This document shows positions 1-8,197 of a stretch of DNA of 64,000 nt, one piece after another. The position numbers and the translations under genes are program-made. The notes below the pieces were generated by a model. That model was not told the DNA's origin, ran no database searches, and saw only the letters and a list, made by a program, of their open reading frames with translations. The stretch's first letter is position 1. Each line of letters opens with the position of its first letter. The DNA is from Cohnella hashimotonis (GTDB taxonomy: Bacteria > Bacillota > Bacilli > Paenibacillales > Paenibacillaceae). The DNA lies in NCBI RefSeq assembly GCF_030014955.1, contig NZ_JAGRPV010000001.1:2914001-2978000 (forward strand). The letters are read 5' to 3'.

Positions 1-1
1 C

Positions 2-505
2 CGCGACCCGGTCTGGGAGATCGTCGTGGGCGGAATGAACGCTTACTTGCGCATTTACGAGGAAATTTCCGATGAAGTCAAGGCGAAGGCGCTGGCGGAG
101 CTCGATCGCGTCGGGCTCGGCTCGCGCGCCGAGCAGCCTTTCGGGACGCTGTCCCAGGGCGAGCGCAAGAAGGCGCTGCTTGCCCGGACGATGATGGCCG
201 ATCCGCAGCTTCTGATCATGGACGAGCCGTGTGCCGGACTTGACCTGTTCGAGCGCGAAAAGTTTTTGGATTCGCTCGAATCGCTGTCGAGGCGCGTCGA
301 TGGCATCTTGTACGTGACGCATCATATCGAAGAGATCGTGCCATTGTTTACGCATGTGGCGCTCATGGCAGAGGGGCGCATCATCGCGGCCGGTCCCAAG
401 CGCGAGGTGCTGACGGCGGAGCTGCTGCGCGACGCCTACGAGGTGCCGGTCAACGTACGTTGGGCAGAAGACAGACCTTGGATTACGGTTGAAAAGGAGG
501 GGTAG
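2..505 (+). CDS. ABC transporter ATP-binding protein, 3' part (partial)
   Basis: This is the C-terminal part of an ABC ATPase; the reading frame is open to the left edge, so the 5' end with the Walker A motif lies outside the window. Visible motifs are the ABC signature LSQGERKK, the Walker B LLIMDEP, and an H-loop His in VTHHIEE. These identify a nucleotide-binding subunit that powers membrane transport. The GTG at position 26 lies inside the conserved domain and is not a credible start. The substrate cannot be told, because no permease or binding protein is visible. The stop is one base before the start of the next gene, so the two are probably co-transcribed and translationally coupled. 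Confidence 0.9.
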   Translation, partial: RDPVWEIVVGGMNAYLRIYEEISDEVKAKALAELDRVGLGSRAEQPFGTLSQGERKKALLARTMMADPQLLIMDEPCAGLDLFEREKFLDSLESLSRRVDGILYVTHHIEEIVPLFTHVALMAEGRIIAAGPKREVLTAELLRDAYEVPVNVRWAEDRPWITVEKEG

Positions 506-506
506 C

Positions 507-1526
507 GTGTCGGCATTCATCGGAACGAGCAACCCCGGCTTCGCGCCGTATGCGATGGAGGAGCTGCGCAGGCGTTGGCCGGACGTCTCGTTGTCGGGCC
601 TTGCGCCCGGCGAGACCTTTAAGCTTAACGTCGCCGGTACGGACGATCGCGAACTGGTCCGCCAGCTCCGCATGGACGAGCCCATCTTCTTGCGCCACTT
701 GTTCCCGGTGCGGGAGGAGTTGGACATTCCGCAGCACGCGGAGGAGGTCGCTGCTGCGCTCGTCCGCTTCGCGGGCTCGCTGGCCGACGAAGTAAAGGGC
801 GCCAAGGTCGCGGTTCAAGTACGCAAGTCGCAGGATAGTCCGTTCCCCTTTTCGTCGGCGGAAGCCCGCGATCTCATGGTACCGGCGTTGCTGGAGTCGG
901 GAGCGGAGACTGTGTCCCGCGGGGCGAATCTGATCGTATCCGTTTACGCCGCGAAGCGGACCCTTTATCTCGGTATTTCAGTGCCGGCCGACAATCTGTC
1001 CGACTGGCCGGGGGGCGCCGTACGGTTCCGCCGCGAGGAAGGACTCATCTCCCGCGCTGCGTTCAAGCTGCTCGAAGCGGAGCAGACGTTCGACCTGCCG
1101 TTCGAACGGTTCACGAATGCGCTCGATCTCGGCGCGGCGCCCGGCGGCTGGGCGTCCGTACTCCTGGAACGCGGCCTTCGCGTCACGGCGGTCGATCCCG
1201 CAGAGATGGACGAGTCGCTGGCGGGGCATCCGAGGCTGCGCCATCTGCGCCAGAACGCGGCCGATATTTCTTTTGCACCCGGGACCTTCGATTTGCTCGT
1301 ATGCGATATGAGCTGGGATCCGCATCATACGGCCCGGATCGTGAAGCAGCTGGCGCCGGCGCTGTCGGCGGGCGCATCCGTCATCGTCACGCTTAAGCTG
1401 ATGTACAAAAAACCGATGCAGACGATCGGGGACTTGCTCGGTTCCTACGAGGAGGCCTTCGATATCCGCAGGGTCAAGCAGCTGTTTCACAACCGGGACG
1501 AAGCGACGGTCTGGATGCGCAAGTAA
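507..1526 (+). CDS. FtsJ/RlmM-like SAM-dependent RNA 2'-O-methyltransferase
   Basis: A 339-residue protein with a Rossmann-type methyltransferase core: the SAM loop is LDLGAAPGGWASVL and the acidic second motif is VTAVDPAEMD. A K-D-K-E tetrad typical of FtsJ-type 2'-O-methyltransferases can be placed: Lys in RAAFKLLEAE, Asp in VCDMSWDP, Lys in TLKLMYKK, Glu in EATVWMRK. The layout, a long N-terminal region before the catalytic domain, recalls RlmM (23S rRNA methylation), but the RNA substrate here is not proven. The start is GTG at 507: AAAGGAGGGG at 492-501 sits just upstream, whereas a TTG at 489 would place this ribosome site inside the gene. Confidence 0.82.
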   Translation: MSAFIGTSNPGFAPYAMEELRRRWPDVSLSGLAPGETFKLNVAGTDDRELVRQLRMDEPIFLRHLFPVREELDIPQHAEEVAAALVRFAGSLADEVKGAKVAVQVRKSQDSPFPFSSAEARDLMVPALLESGAETVSRGANLIVSVYAAKRTLYLGISVPADNLSDWPGGAVRFRREEGLISRAAFKLLEAEQTFDLPFERFTNALDLGAAPGGWASVLLERGLRVTAVDPAEMDESLAGHPRLRHLRQNAADISFAPGTFDLLVCDMSWDPHHTARIVKQLAPALSAGASVIVTLKLMYKKPMQTIGDLLGSYEEAFDIRRVKQLFHNRDEATVWMRK

Positions 1527-1590
1527 CCGCGTTTGCGGCGGGCTTCGCCGAATGGGAGGCAAGATCGACCTTCCTTTGATGATCGCGGCA

Positions 1591-1599
1591 TGTTATAAT
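1591..1599 (+). promoter_or_regulatory. Extended -10 promoter for the kinase gene
   Basis: TGTTATAAT is a perfect -10 hexamer with a TGn extension. No good -35 is seen at the usual distance, as expected for an extended -10 promoter. Transcription would begin near 1606, about 140 bases before the kinase start at 1746. Confidence 0.6.
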
Positions 1600-1636
1600 T
1601 GCAGCAATATGCTAGACAAACGCACGGGAAAGCATC

Positions 1637-1685
1637 CCGCGCCGAACCGAATCCCTTAGGGAGCAGCGGTTTCGGCGCGGTTTTT
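1637..1685 (+). terminator. Intrinsic terminator inside the kinase leader
   Basis: A long GC-rich hairpin (arms 1637-1649 and 1667-1680) with a nested TCCC-TTA-GGGA stem is followed directly by TTTTT, then CGTTTTT. It lies between the extended -10 at 1591-1599 and the kinase start. Transcripts from that promoter would therefore end after about 80 nt unless the hairpin is avoided. No known riboswitch fold is recognised in the short leader. Confidence 0.65.
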
Positions 1686-1745
1686 CGTTTTTATCGCGTT
1701 TTTTCGCGTAGCGAACGGCGTTTGCGGCGAATGGAGGAACCTAAC

Positions 1746-3359
1746 ATGGAGGGAAAGCGCGCGCGGGATCCGCTGCCTGTATTCGAACTGGGTCAGCTCG
1801 TGTCGAACCGGTATCGGATCGCCGGCGGACTGGGACGGGGCGGGATGGCCCGCGTGTACCTGGCCGAGGATTTGAAGCTGGGCGGGAGGCTGCTGGCGCT
1901 CAAGCTGACGAGAACGTACGACGATGCCGAGCGATTTATCGACGAGGCGAGACTGCTGAGCGCCTTGCGTCATCCGGGCCTGCCAGAGATCGTCGATTAC
2001 GAGCCGCCGGACGATCAAGGGCTTGCGCTCATCGTCATGACCTATGTCGAAGGCGAGACGCTGGCCGAACGCATGCGCAGGCACGGGATGCGTCTGCCTT
2101 TCGCGAAGGCGCTGCGTTATTTGCTCCAGCTGGCGCGGACGCTGCAATATTTGCATGCGCAGCGTCCGCTCGTCGTTTTTCGCGACCTGAAGCCGGCCAA
2201 CGTGATGATCGACGGAAGGGACGACGCGATTCTGATCGATTTCGGCATCGCGCGAGAGTTCAAGCCGGGCGCGGACAAGGACACGCTGATGCTCGGCACG
2301 CCCGCGTTCGCGGCGCCGGAGCAGTTGCGGGGCGAGCAGAGCGACGCCAGGACGGATCTGTACGGACTCGGCGCCCTTGCCTATTACCTGCTGACGGGCG
2401 GCGGCTTTTACGATCGTACAGGCGCCGTCGGCAGGCCGAATTGGCAGCGGGACGTGCCGCCGGGATTTGTCGCCTCCGTCGAGCAGTTGCTGTCCGAAAG
2501 GCCGGAAGCCCGGCCGGACGGCGCGGCCGCCGTCGTACGCGATTGGCAGCGCTTTGCTGCCTCCTTCGAAGCGCATGAGTCTGGCAGAGCCTTGGCGATG
2601 CCGACAGATAGACCTGCACAAGCGAGCCGAAACGCCGCAGACCGTCCACCCGGCCAAGCGGTCCGAATCGCCGCGATTCTGTCGGCCTACCCCGGCGTGG
2701 GTGCGACCTTTGTGGCACGGCTGCTGTCGTCCCGACTGAACCGCCTCGGCGTCGCGCACGCCTTGACGGAGTGTCCGGGCGTCGAGCCCGAGCTGTACCG
2801 CTGGCTGGACGGCGAGAGGCGCATGCCCGGACGCGCGGTATTCGCGGATCCGTCCGGCGCGGCATCGGTGTCTCCGGCTTGGCGGGAAGGGCACGCGGAT
2901 TATTATCCGCTGCGTCCCGACGATCCGCCCGGCAGCGCGCCCGCGCCGGGCTTCGCCTTCTGGCTGGACGCGATCGGCGCGCCGCTCGTCCTGCTTGACG
3001 TGTCCGGCGCCTGGCAGGATGCGCGGGTATCGGACTGGCTCGCGGCGCATGCCGACGCGATCTTCCCGGTGGCCGATCCGCTGCCGGTCAAGTGGACGGC
3101 GCGCCGGCAACGCAGCTGCGCGGAGCTGCTGACGGCTGCGTCGCGGGCCGGCGCGTCCACGGGCTGGATCGCGAACCGCGATATGGACTTTTCCGGGCGC
3201 GGCGAATGGCTGAGCTTGTTTCCGGAGCGGCCGAGACTCGCGGTGCCGCACTTGCCGCCTGCCGAAGCGGCTGCCTGGCTTTGGCAAGGCGGAGATATCG
3301 CGCTGCCGCGGCGCGCGGCTGCCGAAGCGGATGACTTTTGCGCGAGATTGCTAGGGTAA
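1746..3359 (+). CDS. Hanks-type Ser/Thr protein kinase fused to a MinD/ParA-like C-terminal domain
   Basis: A 537-residue protein. The N-terminal 270 residues form a eukaryotic-type kinase: glycine loop GRGGMA (30-35), catalytic Lys53 in ALKL, catalytic loop FRDLKPAN with Asp147 (Phe replaces the usual His of HRD), and DFG-type Asp165. The C-terminal half (from about residue 310) begins SAYPGVGATFVARLL and resembles a degenerate P-loop of the MinD/CpaE type, with a later FPVADPLP-like segment. No transmembrane helix or PASTA repeats are seen, so it is a cytoplasmic kinase. The start is ATG 1746, with GGAGG at 1733-1737. An upstream TTG at 1599 would sit in the promoter and leader hairpin. The substrate is unknown. 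Confidence 0.85.
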   Translation: MEGKRARDPLPVFELGQLVSNRYRIAGGLGRGGMARVYLAEDLKLGGRLLALKLTRTYDDAERFIDEARLLSALRHPGLPEIVDYEPPDDQGLALIVMTYVEGETLAERMRRHGMRLPFAKALRYLLQLARTLQYLHAQRPLVVFRDLKPANVMIDGRDDAILIDFGIAREFKPGADKDTLMLGTPAFAAPEQLRGEQSDARTDLYGLGALAYYLLTGGGFYDRTGAVGRPNWQRDVPPGFVASVEQLLSERPEARPDGAAAVVRDWQRFAASFEAHESGRALAMPTDRPAQASRNAADRPPGQAVRIAAILSAYPGVGATFVARLLSSRLNRLGVAHALTECPGVEPELYRWLDGERRMPGRAVFADPSGAASVSPAWREGHADYYPLRPDDPPGSAPAPGFAFWLDAIGAPLVLLDVSGAWQDARVSDWLAAHADAIFPVADPLPVKWTARRQRSCAELLTAASRAGASTGWIANRDMDFSGRGEWLSLFPERPRLAVPHLPPAEAAAWLWQGGDIALPRRAAAEADDFCARLLG

Positions 3360-3459
3360 GACGCCTCCGGCCTACCAGGCGGGCAAGCGTGCCAATGCGG
3401 TGCGGACCAGCGTCTTCCGGGAATGTATGCTTCATCCATTCGATCTCGCTAGTTCGTCA

Positions 3460-3468
3460 TGGTACAAT
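3460..3468 (+). promoter_or_regulatory. Extended -10 promoter for the response regulator/kinase operon
   Basis: TGGTACAAT (TGn plus TACAAT) lies about 65 bases before the regulator start at 3534. No clear -35 is present. Confidence 0.5.
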
Positions 3469-3533
3469 AGATGTCAGCGGATTCAGGCTTTTTCGCCGGA
3501 TTCCGAAGTACGTGGAGACAGAGGTGGACGATC

Positions 3534-4229
3534 ATGAGCGAACGTATATTGATCATAGAGGACGAAGACGGCATTGCGCGCATATTGGAGCTGGAGCTGA
3601 AGCACGAAGGTTATGAAGTCGGCCGTGCGGCCGACGGCCGCACCGGCCTGGAGATGGCGCTGAGCGGCGAATGGGATTTGCTGCTGCTCGACGTCATGCT
3701 GCCCGGGCTCAACGGCGTTGAGGTGCTTCGCAGGTTCAGACAGAACGACAACGCGGTACCCGTCATCCTGTTGACGGCACGCGACACCGTTCCGGACAAG
3801 GTCAGCGGCTTCGAGCACGGCGCCAACGATTATGTGACCAAGCCCTTCGCGATGGAAGAGCTGCTCGCGCGCGTGCGGAACCTGCTGCGGATCTTCAAGG
3901 CTTCGCGCGAGGGAGAGAGCGAAGATGCGCTCAAGATCGGAGACCTGACGATCGAATTGATCACGCGCAAGGTGTACCGCAAGGATCATGGCATCGACCT
4001 GACTCCGCGCGAGTTCGAGCTATTGCTTTATTTGGCGCGGCACAAGGGCACGGAGAAGACGCGGGACGAGATTTTGTCCGACGTGTGGGGCTACGAATAT
4101 ATCGGGGATACGAACGTCGTCGACGTTTACATCCGTTATTTGCGTCAAAAGATGGACAAGGGGTACAGGCATAAGCTGCTTCACACCGTTCGCGGCGTAG
4201 GCTACATGCTCAAGGAGCCCGAGGTATGA
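3534..4229 (+). CDS. OmpR/PhoB-family response regulator
   Basis: A 231-residue DNA-binding response regulator. The receiver domain (3-118) has the acidic pocket EDED at 9-12, the phospho-acceptor Asp53 in LLLLDVMLPG, and the conserved Lys in YVTKPF. A winged helix-turn-helix output domain follows (about 132-228), with TPREFELLLYLA and the C-terminal TVRGVGYML. The start is ATG 3534 behind GAGGTGG; an ATG at 3471 is in frame but overlaps the promoter region and has no ribosome site. It is co-transcribed with the histidine kinase through an ATGA overlap. Similar pairs in Firmicutes control envelope or stress genes, but no target can be read from this sequence. Confidence 0.92.
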   Translation: MSERILIIEDEDGIARILELELKHEGYEVGRAADGRTGLEMALSGEWDLLLLDVMLPGLNGVEVLRRFRQNDNAVPVILLTARDTVPDKVSGFEHGANDYVTKPFAMEELLARVRNLLRIFKASREGESEDALKIGDLTIELITRKVYRKDHGIDLTPREFELLLYLARHKGTEKTRDEILSDVWGYEYIGDTNVVDVYIRYLRQKMDKGYRHKLLHTVRGVGYMLKEPEV

Positions 4230-5575
4230 CGCTAAGGCTCCGTTTTACGCTTTTTACCGTTTTTTGGTTAATTTTCATTTTGATATTGTACAATGTTTTC
4301 GTTTATTACTTCGTCATCAAGGTGACGACGCGCGGCGAGCTGCAGCTGCTCTCCAGCAAGGCGGATCTCGTCATGGAGACGCTCCGCAAAAACGAGATGG
4401 CAGGCATCGACGACACCGCGCTGCTCAAGGACATGTACAATGTCAACGAGATGATGCGCATCGTTACGCCGGATTCGCGGGTCGTGAACTCGGTCGGGGT
4501 GGACAAGCAGCTGCTTGCCCTGCCCAAAGAAGTGCGCACGGTATCGCATTCGGACACGATCAAGGTGGACGGTCACCGGGTGCTGACCTGGTCCGTGCCG
4601 ATCTACGACAATCATCGTCTGATCGGGCAGATCGACAGCGCGCGTTATTTGACCGCGCTCGACGGCTATCTGCAGATTTTGCTCGGCGCGCTCAGCGTGA
4701 CGAGCGTCGGCGCGATCATTTTCGCGATTCTCGGCACCTACTGGTTCACCTCCCGCCTGACGGGTCCGATCGGGCAGATGGTCCAGACGATGCGGGAGAT
4801 CGACCGGAGCGGCAAGCTTCAACGGGTGAAGATGGGCCGCGAGGAATCGGTCGAGCTCCAGCAGCTTATCCGCGCGTTCAACCAGATGATCGAACGGCTG
4901 GACCGGACGATCGAGCGGCAGAAGCAATTCGTAGCGGACGCCTCGCACGAGCTGAAGACGCCGCTCACCGTCATCGGCAGCTATGCGGACATGCTCAAGC
5001 GCTGGGGCCGTGACGACGTAACCGTGCGCGACGAGGCGATCGAAGCGATCGCACGCGAGACCGAAAGGCTCAAGAAGCTGACGCTATCGATGCTGACGCT
5101 GGCCGAAGCCGAACAGGACGATTGGCTCAGCAAGAGCCGGTTCGATATCGTCTCCATCGTCAACGACTTGTCCGGCGTGCTGCGCGCGACTTTCCTGCGT
5201 CATATCCGGGTTCATGCCGGCTCCAGTACGGTGCAAATGGTCGGAGACAAGGACAAGATCCGTCAGATGATCCTGATTTTCCTGGACAACGCGATCAAGT
5301 ACAGCAAGGAACCGATCGACGTACGCATCCGTTCGGAGAAAAATACGGTTCGCATCGAAGTGACGGATTACGGCATCGGCATTTCGGAAAACGAGATCCC
5401 GTACTTGTTCGAACGCTTTTACCGCGTGGACGAAGCCCGGCATCGCGCGACGGGCGGCAGCGGCCTCGGACTGTCCATAGCCAAGCGAATCATCGATTTG
5501 CACGGCGGGACGGTCGAGGTGTTCAGCAAGCCCGGCAGCGGCACGACGATTGCGATCGCGCTCCCGTACAAGTAA
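4226..5575 (+). CDS. Membrane sensor histidine kinase
   Basis: A 449-residue partner of the preceding regulator, overlapping it by 4 bases. Two membrane helices (about 7-29 and 148-172) flank a roughly 120-residue extracytoplasmic sensor domain. A HAMP linker, a HisKA domain with His241 in DASHELKTP, and a GHKL ATPase domain follow; the ATPase shows the N box DNAIKYS, G1 DYGIGI, F box LFERFYR and G2 GGSGLGLSIAKRII. The topology resembles ArlS/YkoH-type kinases. The signal is unknown. Confidence 0.92.
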   Translation: MTLRLRFTLFTVFWLIFILILYNVFVYYFVIKVTTRGELQLLSSKADLVMETLRKNEMAGIDDTALLKDMYNVNEMMRIVTPDSRVVNSVGVDKQLLALPKEVRTVSHSDTIKVDGHRVLTWSVPIYDNHRLIGQIDSARYLTALDGYLQILLGALSVTSVGAIIFAILGTYWFTSRLTGPIGQMVQTMREIDRSGKLQRVKMGREESVELQQLIRAFNQMIERLDRTIERQKQFVADASHELKTPLTVIGSYADMLKRWGRDDVTVRDEAIEAIARETERLKKLTLSMLTLAEAEQDDWLSKSRFDIVSIVNDLSGVLRATFLRHIRVHAGSSTVQMVGDKDKIRQMILIFLDNAIKYSKEPIDVRIRSEKNTVRIEVTDYGIGISENEIPYLFERFYRVDEARHRATGGSGLGLSIAKRIIDLHGGTVEVFSKPGSGTTIAIALPYK

Positions 5576-5610
5576 AGCTCGCACCGTAGCGAAGGCGCGA
5601 ACTACGCGAA

Positions 5611-5651
5611 AAAGCCTTCGTCTCGCCGCCGATGGGCATTGGACGAAGGCT
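5611..5651 (-). terminator. Intrinsic terminator of the NlpC/P60 gene
   Basis: Read on the minus strand, GCCTTCGTC and GACGAAGGC form a 9-bp stem followed by TTTTT. It lies 26 bases past the stop of the minus-strand peptidase gene and also separates it from the convergent histidine kinase. Confidence 0.75.
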
Positions 5652-5676
5652 TATGATTGAAATGCATGTTCGAGTG

Positions 5677-6177
5677 CTAGAGTACGCGCTTTGCCGTCTT
5701 ATAATGGGTTTTCCAATAGGATGCGCTCAGGCTTGTTATCGTAACGCCTGGCTTGCCGTACGTATGAAGAATCTTGTTGTTGCCGATATAGACGGCGACA
5801 TGTCCGATTTTTGAGCTGTTGCTGGATTTGAAAAAAACGAGATCGCCCTTTTTGAGCTCGGATTGGGCTACCGTCTTGCCCTTTGTCGCTTGCGCGCTGG
5901 AGACGCGCGGGAGCTTGACGCCGTATTTGCCGAATATATATTGAGTGAAGCTGGAGCAGTCGAACACTTTTGTCGTGCCGGTCGGTGCCCCAAGGCGATA
6001 TTTGACGCCCAAATATTTTTTGCCGAGCGTGATGATCTTGTCGGCCTTGACGGTCGTCGTTGCGGCTGCGGAGGCTTTGGGGGCGGAGACGAAAATCGTT
6101 CCGGAAACGGCAATGGCGGCGCAAAGTCCCAGGCTGGCGATTTTGCGGATCAAACGGCTGCGAATGTTTATGCTCAT
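5677..6177 (-). CDS. Secreted NlpC/P60-family cell-wall peptidase
   Basis: A 166-residue exported protein. A Sec signal peptide with basic start, hydrophobic core and an ASA cleavage motif ends near residue 38. The rest is a single NlpC/P60 domain: catalytic Cys74 in VFDCSSFTQY, His126 in GHVAVYIG, and a third polar residue His138 in LHTYG. Enzymes of this family cleave peptide cross-bridges of peptidoglycan, typically D-gamma-Glu to diamino-acid bonds. No SH3 or LysM wall-binding domain is present, so it is a minimal enzyme. A GGAGG ribosome site lies about 12 bases before the ATG. It is convergent with the upstream histidine kinase and probably monocistronic. Confidence 0.9.
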   Translation of the reverse strand: MSINIRSRLIRKIASLGLCAAIAVSGTIFVSAPKASAAATTTVKADKIITLGKKYLGVKYRLGAPTGTTKVFDCSSFTQYIFGKYGVKLPRVSSAQATKGKTVAQSELKKGDLVFFKSSNSSKIGHVAVYIGNNKILHTYGKPGVTITSLSASYWKTHYKTAKRVL

Positions 6178-6276
6178 GTTGATGTCGATCCTCCGTCCGA
6201 ATGGTGCGGCTCGCTAGGGCCTATTGTTTAACCCAACTATAGCAGATCCCAAACAACCTACATTTTTCCAAAAAGA

Positions 6277-6306
6277 ACAAGAGTCGCATAATCATGCGGC
6301 TCTTGT
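6277..6306. other. Perfectly arranged hairpin upstream of the peptidase gene
   Basis: ACAAGAGTCGCAT and ATGCGGCTCTTGT (13-bp stem with one wobble pair) flank a 4-base loop. A T-rich stretch follows on the minus strand (TTCTTTTT), so it may end minus-strand read-through arriving from the right. Its position in front of two divergent genes also fits an insulator. Confidence 0.45.
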
Positions 6307-6352
6307 CGATTTCTTAGAACGAAATGAGAATTCTCTCATGCGCGATCGCGGT

Positions 6353-6380
6353 TTGCGAGGTGCCGCGTTCCCGATATAAT
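6353..6380 (+). promoter_or_regulatory. Sigma-A-type promoter of the nitrilase/GNAT operon
   Basis: TTGCGA (6353-6358) and a perfect TATAAT (6375-6380) are spaced 16 bp apart. They lie 30 bases before the hydrolase start. Confidence 0.65.
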
Positions 6381-6409
6381 GGGGGGAAGGAAATGGAGGG
6401 ATGGCACCG

Positions 6410-7270
6410 ATGAAAATGAGAGTTTCCGCCGTTCAATTTGCTTTGAAGGACATAAAAAACGCGCAGGAATGGAGCGCCCAAGTCAAACACTACGTCCGCA
6501 ACGCAGCCGAGTACGGCTCGGAGTTCGTGCTGTTCCCCGAGTTCATTACGACGCCCTTGCTCGGGATCGGCGAGGAGGCGGGGGGCGCGGGCCGTCCGAT
6601 CGGCACGCTTCCCGAATATACGGAGCTATATACGAGTCTGTTCTCGGGTTTGGCGCAGCAGTACGGCATGTATTTGTTTGGCGGAACGCATGTGACGAAG
6701 CGCGGGGACGCTCTTCGCAATACGGCTTTTTTGTTCAAGCCGGACGGAAGCTGGCATACCCAGGACAAGCTTCACATAACGCCGACGGAAGCGGAGTCCT
6801 GGAACGTGGAGCCGGGAGACGGCGTTGAAGTGATCGATACGCCGTTCGGCAAGGTCGGCCTGCTCACTTGCTACGATATTGAGTTTCCGGAGATCGTGCG
6901 CATGGTTCGCGCCAAAGGCGCCAACGTCATTTTCTGTCCGTCCTGCACGGACGACCGGCATGGCTTCTACCGGGTGCGGTACTGTTGTCACGCAAGAACC
7001 GTGGAAAATCAAATCTATATCGTGACGACGGGAACGGTCGGGTCGCTGACCAACGTCGACTTCATGCGGGCAAACTACGGCCAGGCCGCCGTCATTGCGC
7101 CGAACGATATTCCGTTCCCGCCTCGGGGCATCCTGAGCGAAGGGGACATCAATGCGGACATGCTCATTACGGCGGATCTCGATCTGGCGCTGCTGGACGA
7201 AGTCCGCGAAGCGGGCTCCGTCATGACCTGGCGGGACCGCAGAGTCGATCTGTATACGGACTGGCAGTAA
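6410..7270 (+). CDS. Carbon-nitrogen hydrolase (nitrilase superfamily)
   Basis: A 286-residue cytoplasmic amidase-type enzyme. The nitrilase catalytic triad is visible: Glu44 in LFPEFIT, Lys120 in QDKLHITP, and nucleophile Cys154 in LTCYDIEFPE. The fold covers the whole protein and the length is usual for the family. The start at ATG 6410 is preferred over ATG 6401, because GGAGGG at 6395-6400 touches the first but is well spaced from the second. The next gene, 15 bases downstream, encodes a GNAT acetyltransferase. In many bacteria the two activities form one bifunctional GNAT/nitrilase protein, so the pair probably acts on one substrate. The substrate is unknown. Confidence 0.88.
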   Translation: MKMRVSAVQFALKDIKNAQEWSAQVKHYVRNAAEYGSEFVLFPEFITTPLLGIGEEAGGAGRPIGTLPEYTELYTSLFSGLAQQYGMYLFGGTHVTKRGDALRNTAFLFKPDGSWHTQDKLHITPTEAESWNVEPGDGVEVIDTPFGKVGLLTCYDIEFPEIVRMVRAKGANVIFCPSCTDDRHGFYRVRYCCHARTVENQIYIVTTGTVGSLTNVDFMRANYGQAAVIAPNDIPFPPRGILSEGDINADMLITADLDLALLDEVREAGSVMTWRDRRVDLYTDWQ

Positions 7271-7285
7271 GAAGGGAGCAGCGAC

Positions 7286-7945
7286 ATGCGCAAACGTCTC
7301 ATCGTCACGGACGGGAGCCGGACCGCCGAAGCCGAGATCCGTATTTATGCGCGGGAGGATTTTAAGGCGTTGATCGAGATTCAAGCGGAGAGCTTCCCGC
7401 CGCCCTACCCGTCCGAGCTGTGGTGGAACGAAGCGCAGCTCGAGGAGCATGTGACGCGGTTCCCGGACGGCGCCCTTTGCGTTTCGGTCGACGGACGCCT
7501 CGCAGGCTCCATGACGGCGCTCAGGCGTACGCTAACGGATGGCGACGGACACAGCTGGGCCGAGGCGACGGATAACGGCTACATAAGGAATCACGAACCG
7601 GAAGGAGATACGTTGTACGTAGTGGATCTTTGCGTCAGGCCTGCGTACCGGTCGCTTGGACTCGGCAAGTGGCTTATTCAGTCCATGCACGAGACGGCCG
7701 TCCATCTCGGCTGCCGCCGGCTGCTGAGCGGCGGACGAATGCCCGGCTATCACAAGCACGCGGATCGTCTGACGCCGGAGCAATACCTGGAGGAAGTGGC
7801 GGCAGGGCGCTTGCGCGATCCGGTCGTTTCCTTTTTGATCCGCTGCGGTCGTTATCCGATCGGCGTGGCGCACGGCTACCTCGAAGACGAGGAGTCCTGC
7901 AATAATGCGGCGCTCATGGAATGGCGCAATCCTTTTATCGGTTGA
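7286..7945 (+). CDS. GNAT-family N-acetyltransferase
   Basis: A 219-residue acetyltransferase. The acetyl-CoA-binding motif A is seen in LCVRPAYRSLGLGKWLI, preceded by strands around RIYAREDFKALIEIQ. The C-terminal segment (GGRMPGYHKHAD, GYLEDEESCNNAALMEW) matches the GNAT half of bifunctional GNAT/nitrilase proteins, whose nitrilase half is the gene just upstream. A GAAGGGAG ribosome site precedes the ATG, and the promoter at 6353-6380 probably serves both genes. Confidence 0.85.
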   Translation: MRKRLIVTDGSRTAEAEIRIYAREDFKALIEIQAESFPPPYPSELWWNEAQLEEHVTRFPDGALCVSVDGRLAGSMTALRRTLTDGDGHSWAEATDNGYIRNHEPEGDTLYVVDLCVRPAYRSLGLGKWLIQSMHETAVHLGCRRLLSGGRMPGYHKHADRLTPEQYLEEVAAGRLRDPVVSFLIRCGRYPIGVAHGYLEDEESCNNAALMEWRNPFIG

Positions 7946-7966
7946 ATCGCACGGCTTGACAATAAA

Positions 7967-8043
7967 GCGATGTCTCGCATCGTTATTTCGTGCCGCGAGC
8001 CGGATTTTTGGGGAATAGCGATGCCGCGCATCGTTATTTTGTG
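7967..8043. repeat. Two 26-bp direct repeats in the intergenic region
   Basis: GCGATG..CGCATCGTTATTT occurs at 7967-7992 and 8018-8043 with three mismatches and a 51-bp period. The first half of each copy is itself a small inverted repeat (GCGATG/CATCG). The 357-base gap 7946-8302 otherwise holds the terminator at 8081, short tandem repeats and the promoter of the next gene; no coding region is supported. Confidence 0.6.
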
Positions 8044-8080
8044 TCAGGAGTGGCGATTCAGCAGAATATTGCACCTTCAG

Positions 8081-8107
8081 CACCTTCTCGCGAGAAGGTG
8101 TTTTTTT
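8081..8107 (+). terminator. Intrinsic terminator of the nitrilase/GNAT operon
   Basis: A perfect 20-bp palindrome (CACCTTCTCG/CGAGAAGGTG) is followed by seven T residues. Confidence 0.8.
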
Positions 8108-8155
8108 ATCGGCTTTATTGATATCGGCTTTATTGATATCGGCTCTATTTCAATC
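8108..8155. repeat. Short tandem repeat (15-bp unit, about three copies)
   Basis: ATCGGCTTTATTGAT occurs twice in tandem, and a third diverged copy (ATCGGCTCTATTTCA) follows. The third copy ends in TTTCAATC, which resembles the distal activator box found upstream of other genes in this island. Confidence 0.55.
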
Positions 8156-8197
8156 GCCTGTCCGGATCGGACTTGGTTGGCGTACAACAAAATCCCG

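Noticed and set aside
1606..1685. A known riboswitch or T-box in the kinase leader
   Set aside because: The leader is too short and I recognise no conserved aptamer or T-box sequence; only a hairpin plus T tract is visible.
7956..7988. TTGACA at 7956-7961 as a promoter
   Set aside because: No -10 hexamer at 16-18 bp spacing; it sits just after the GNAT stop and before a terminator.
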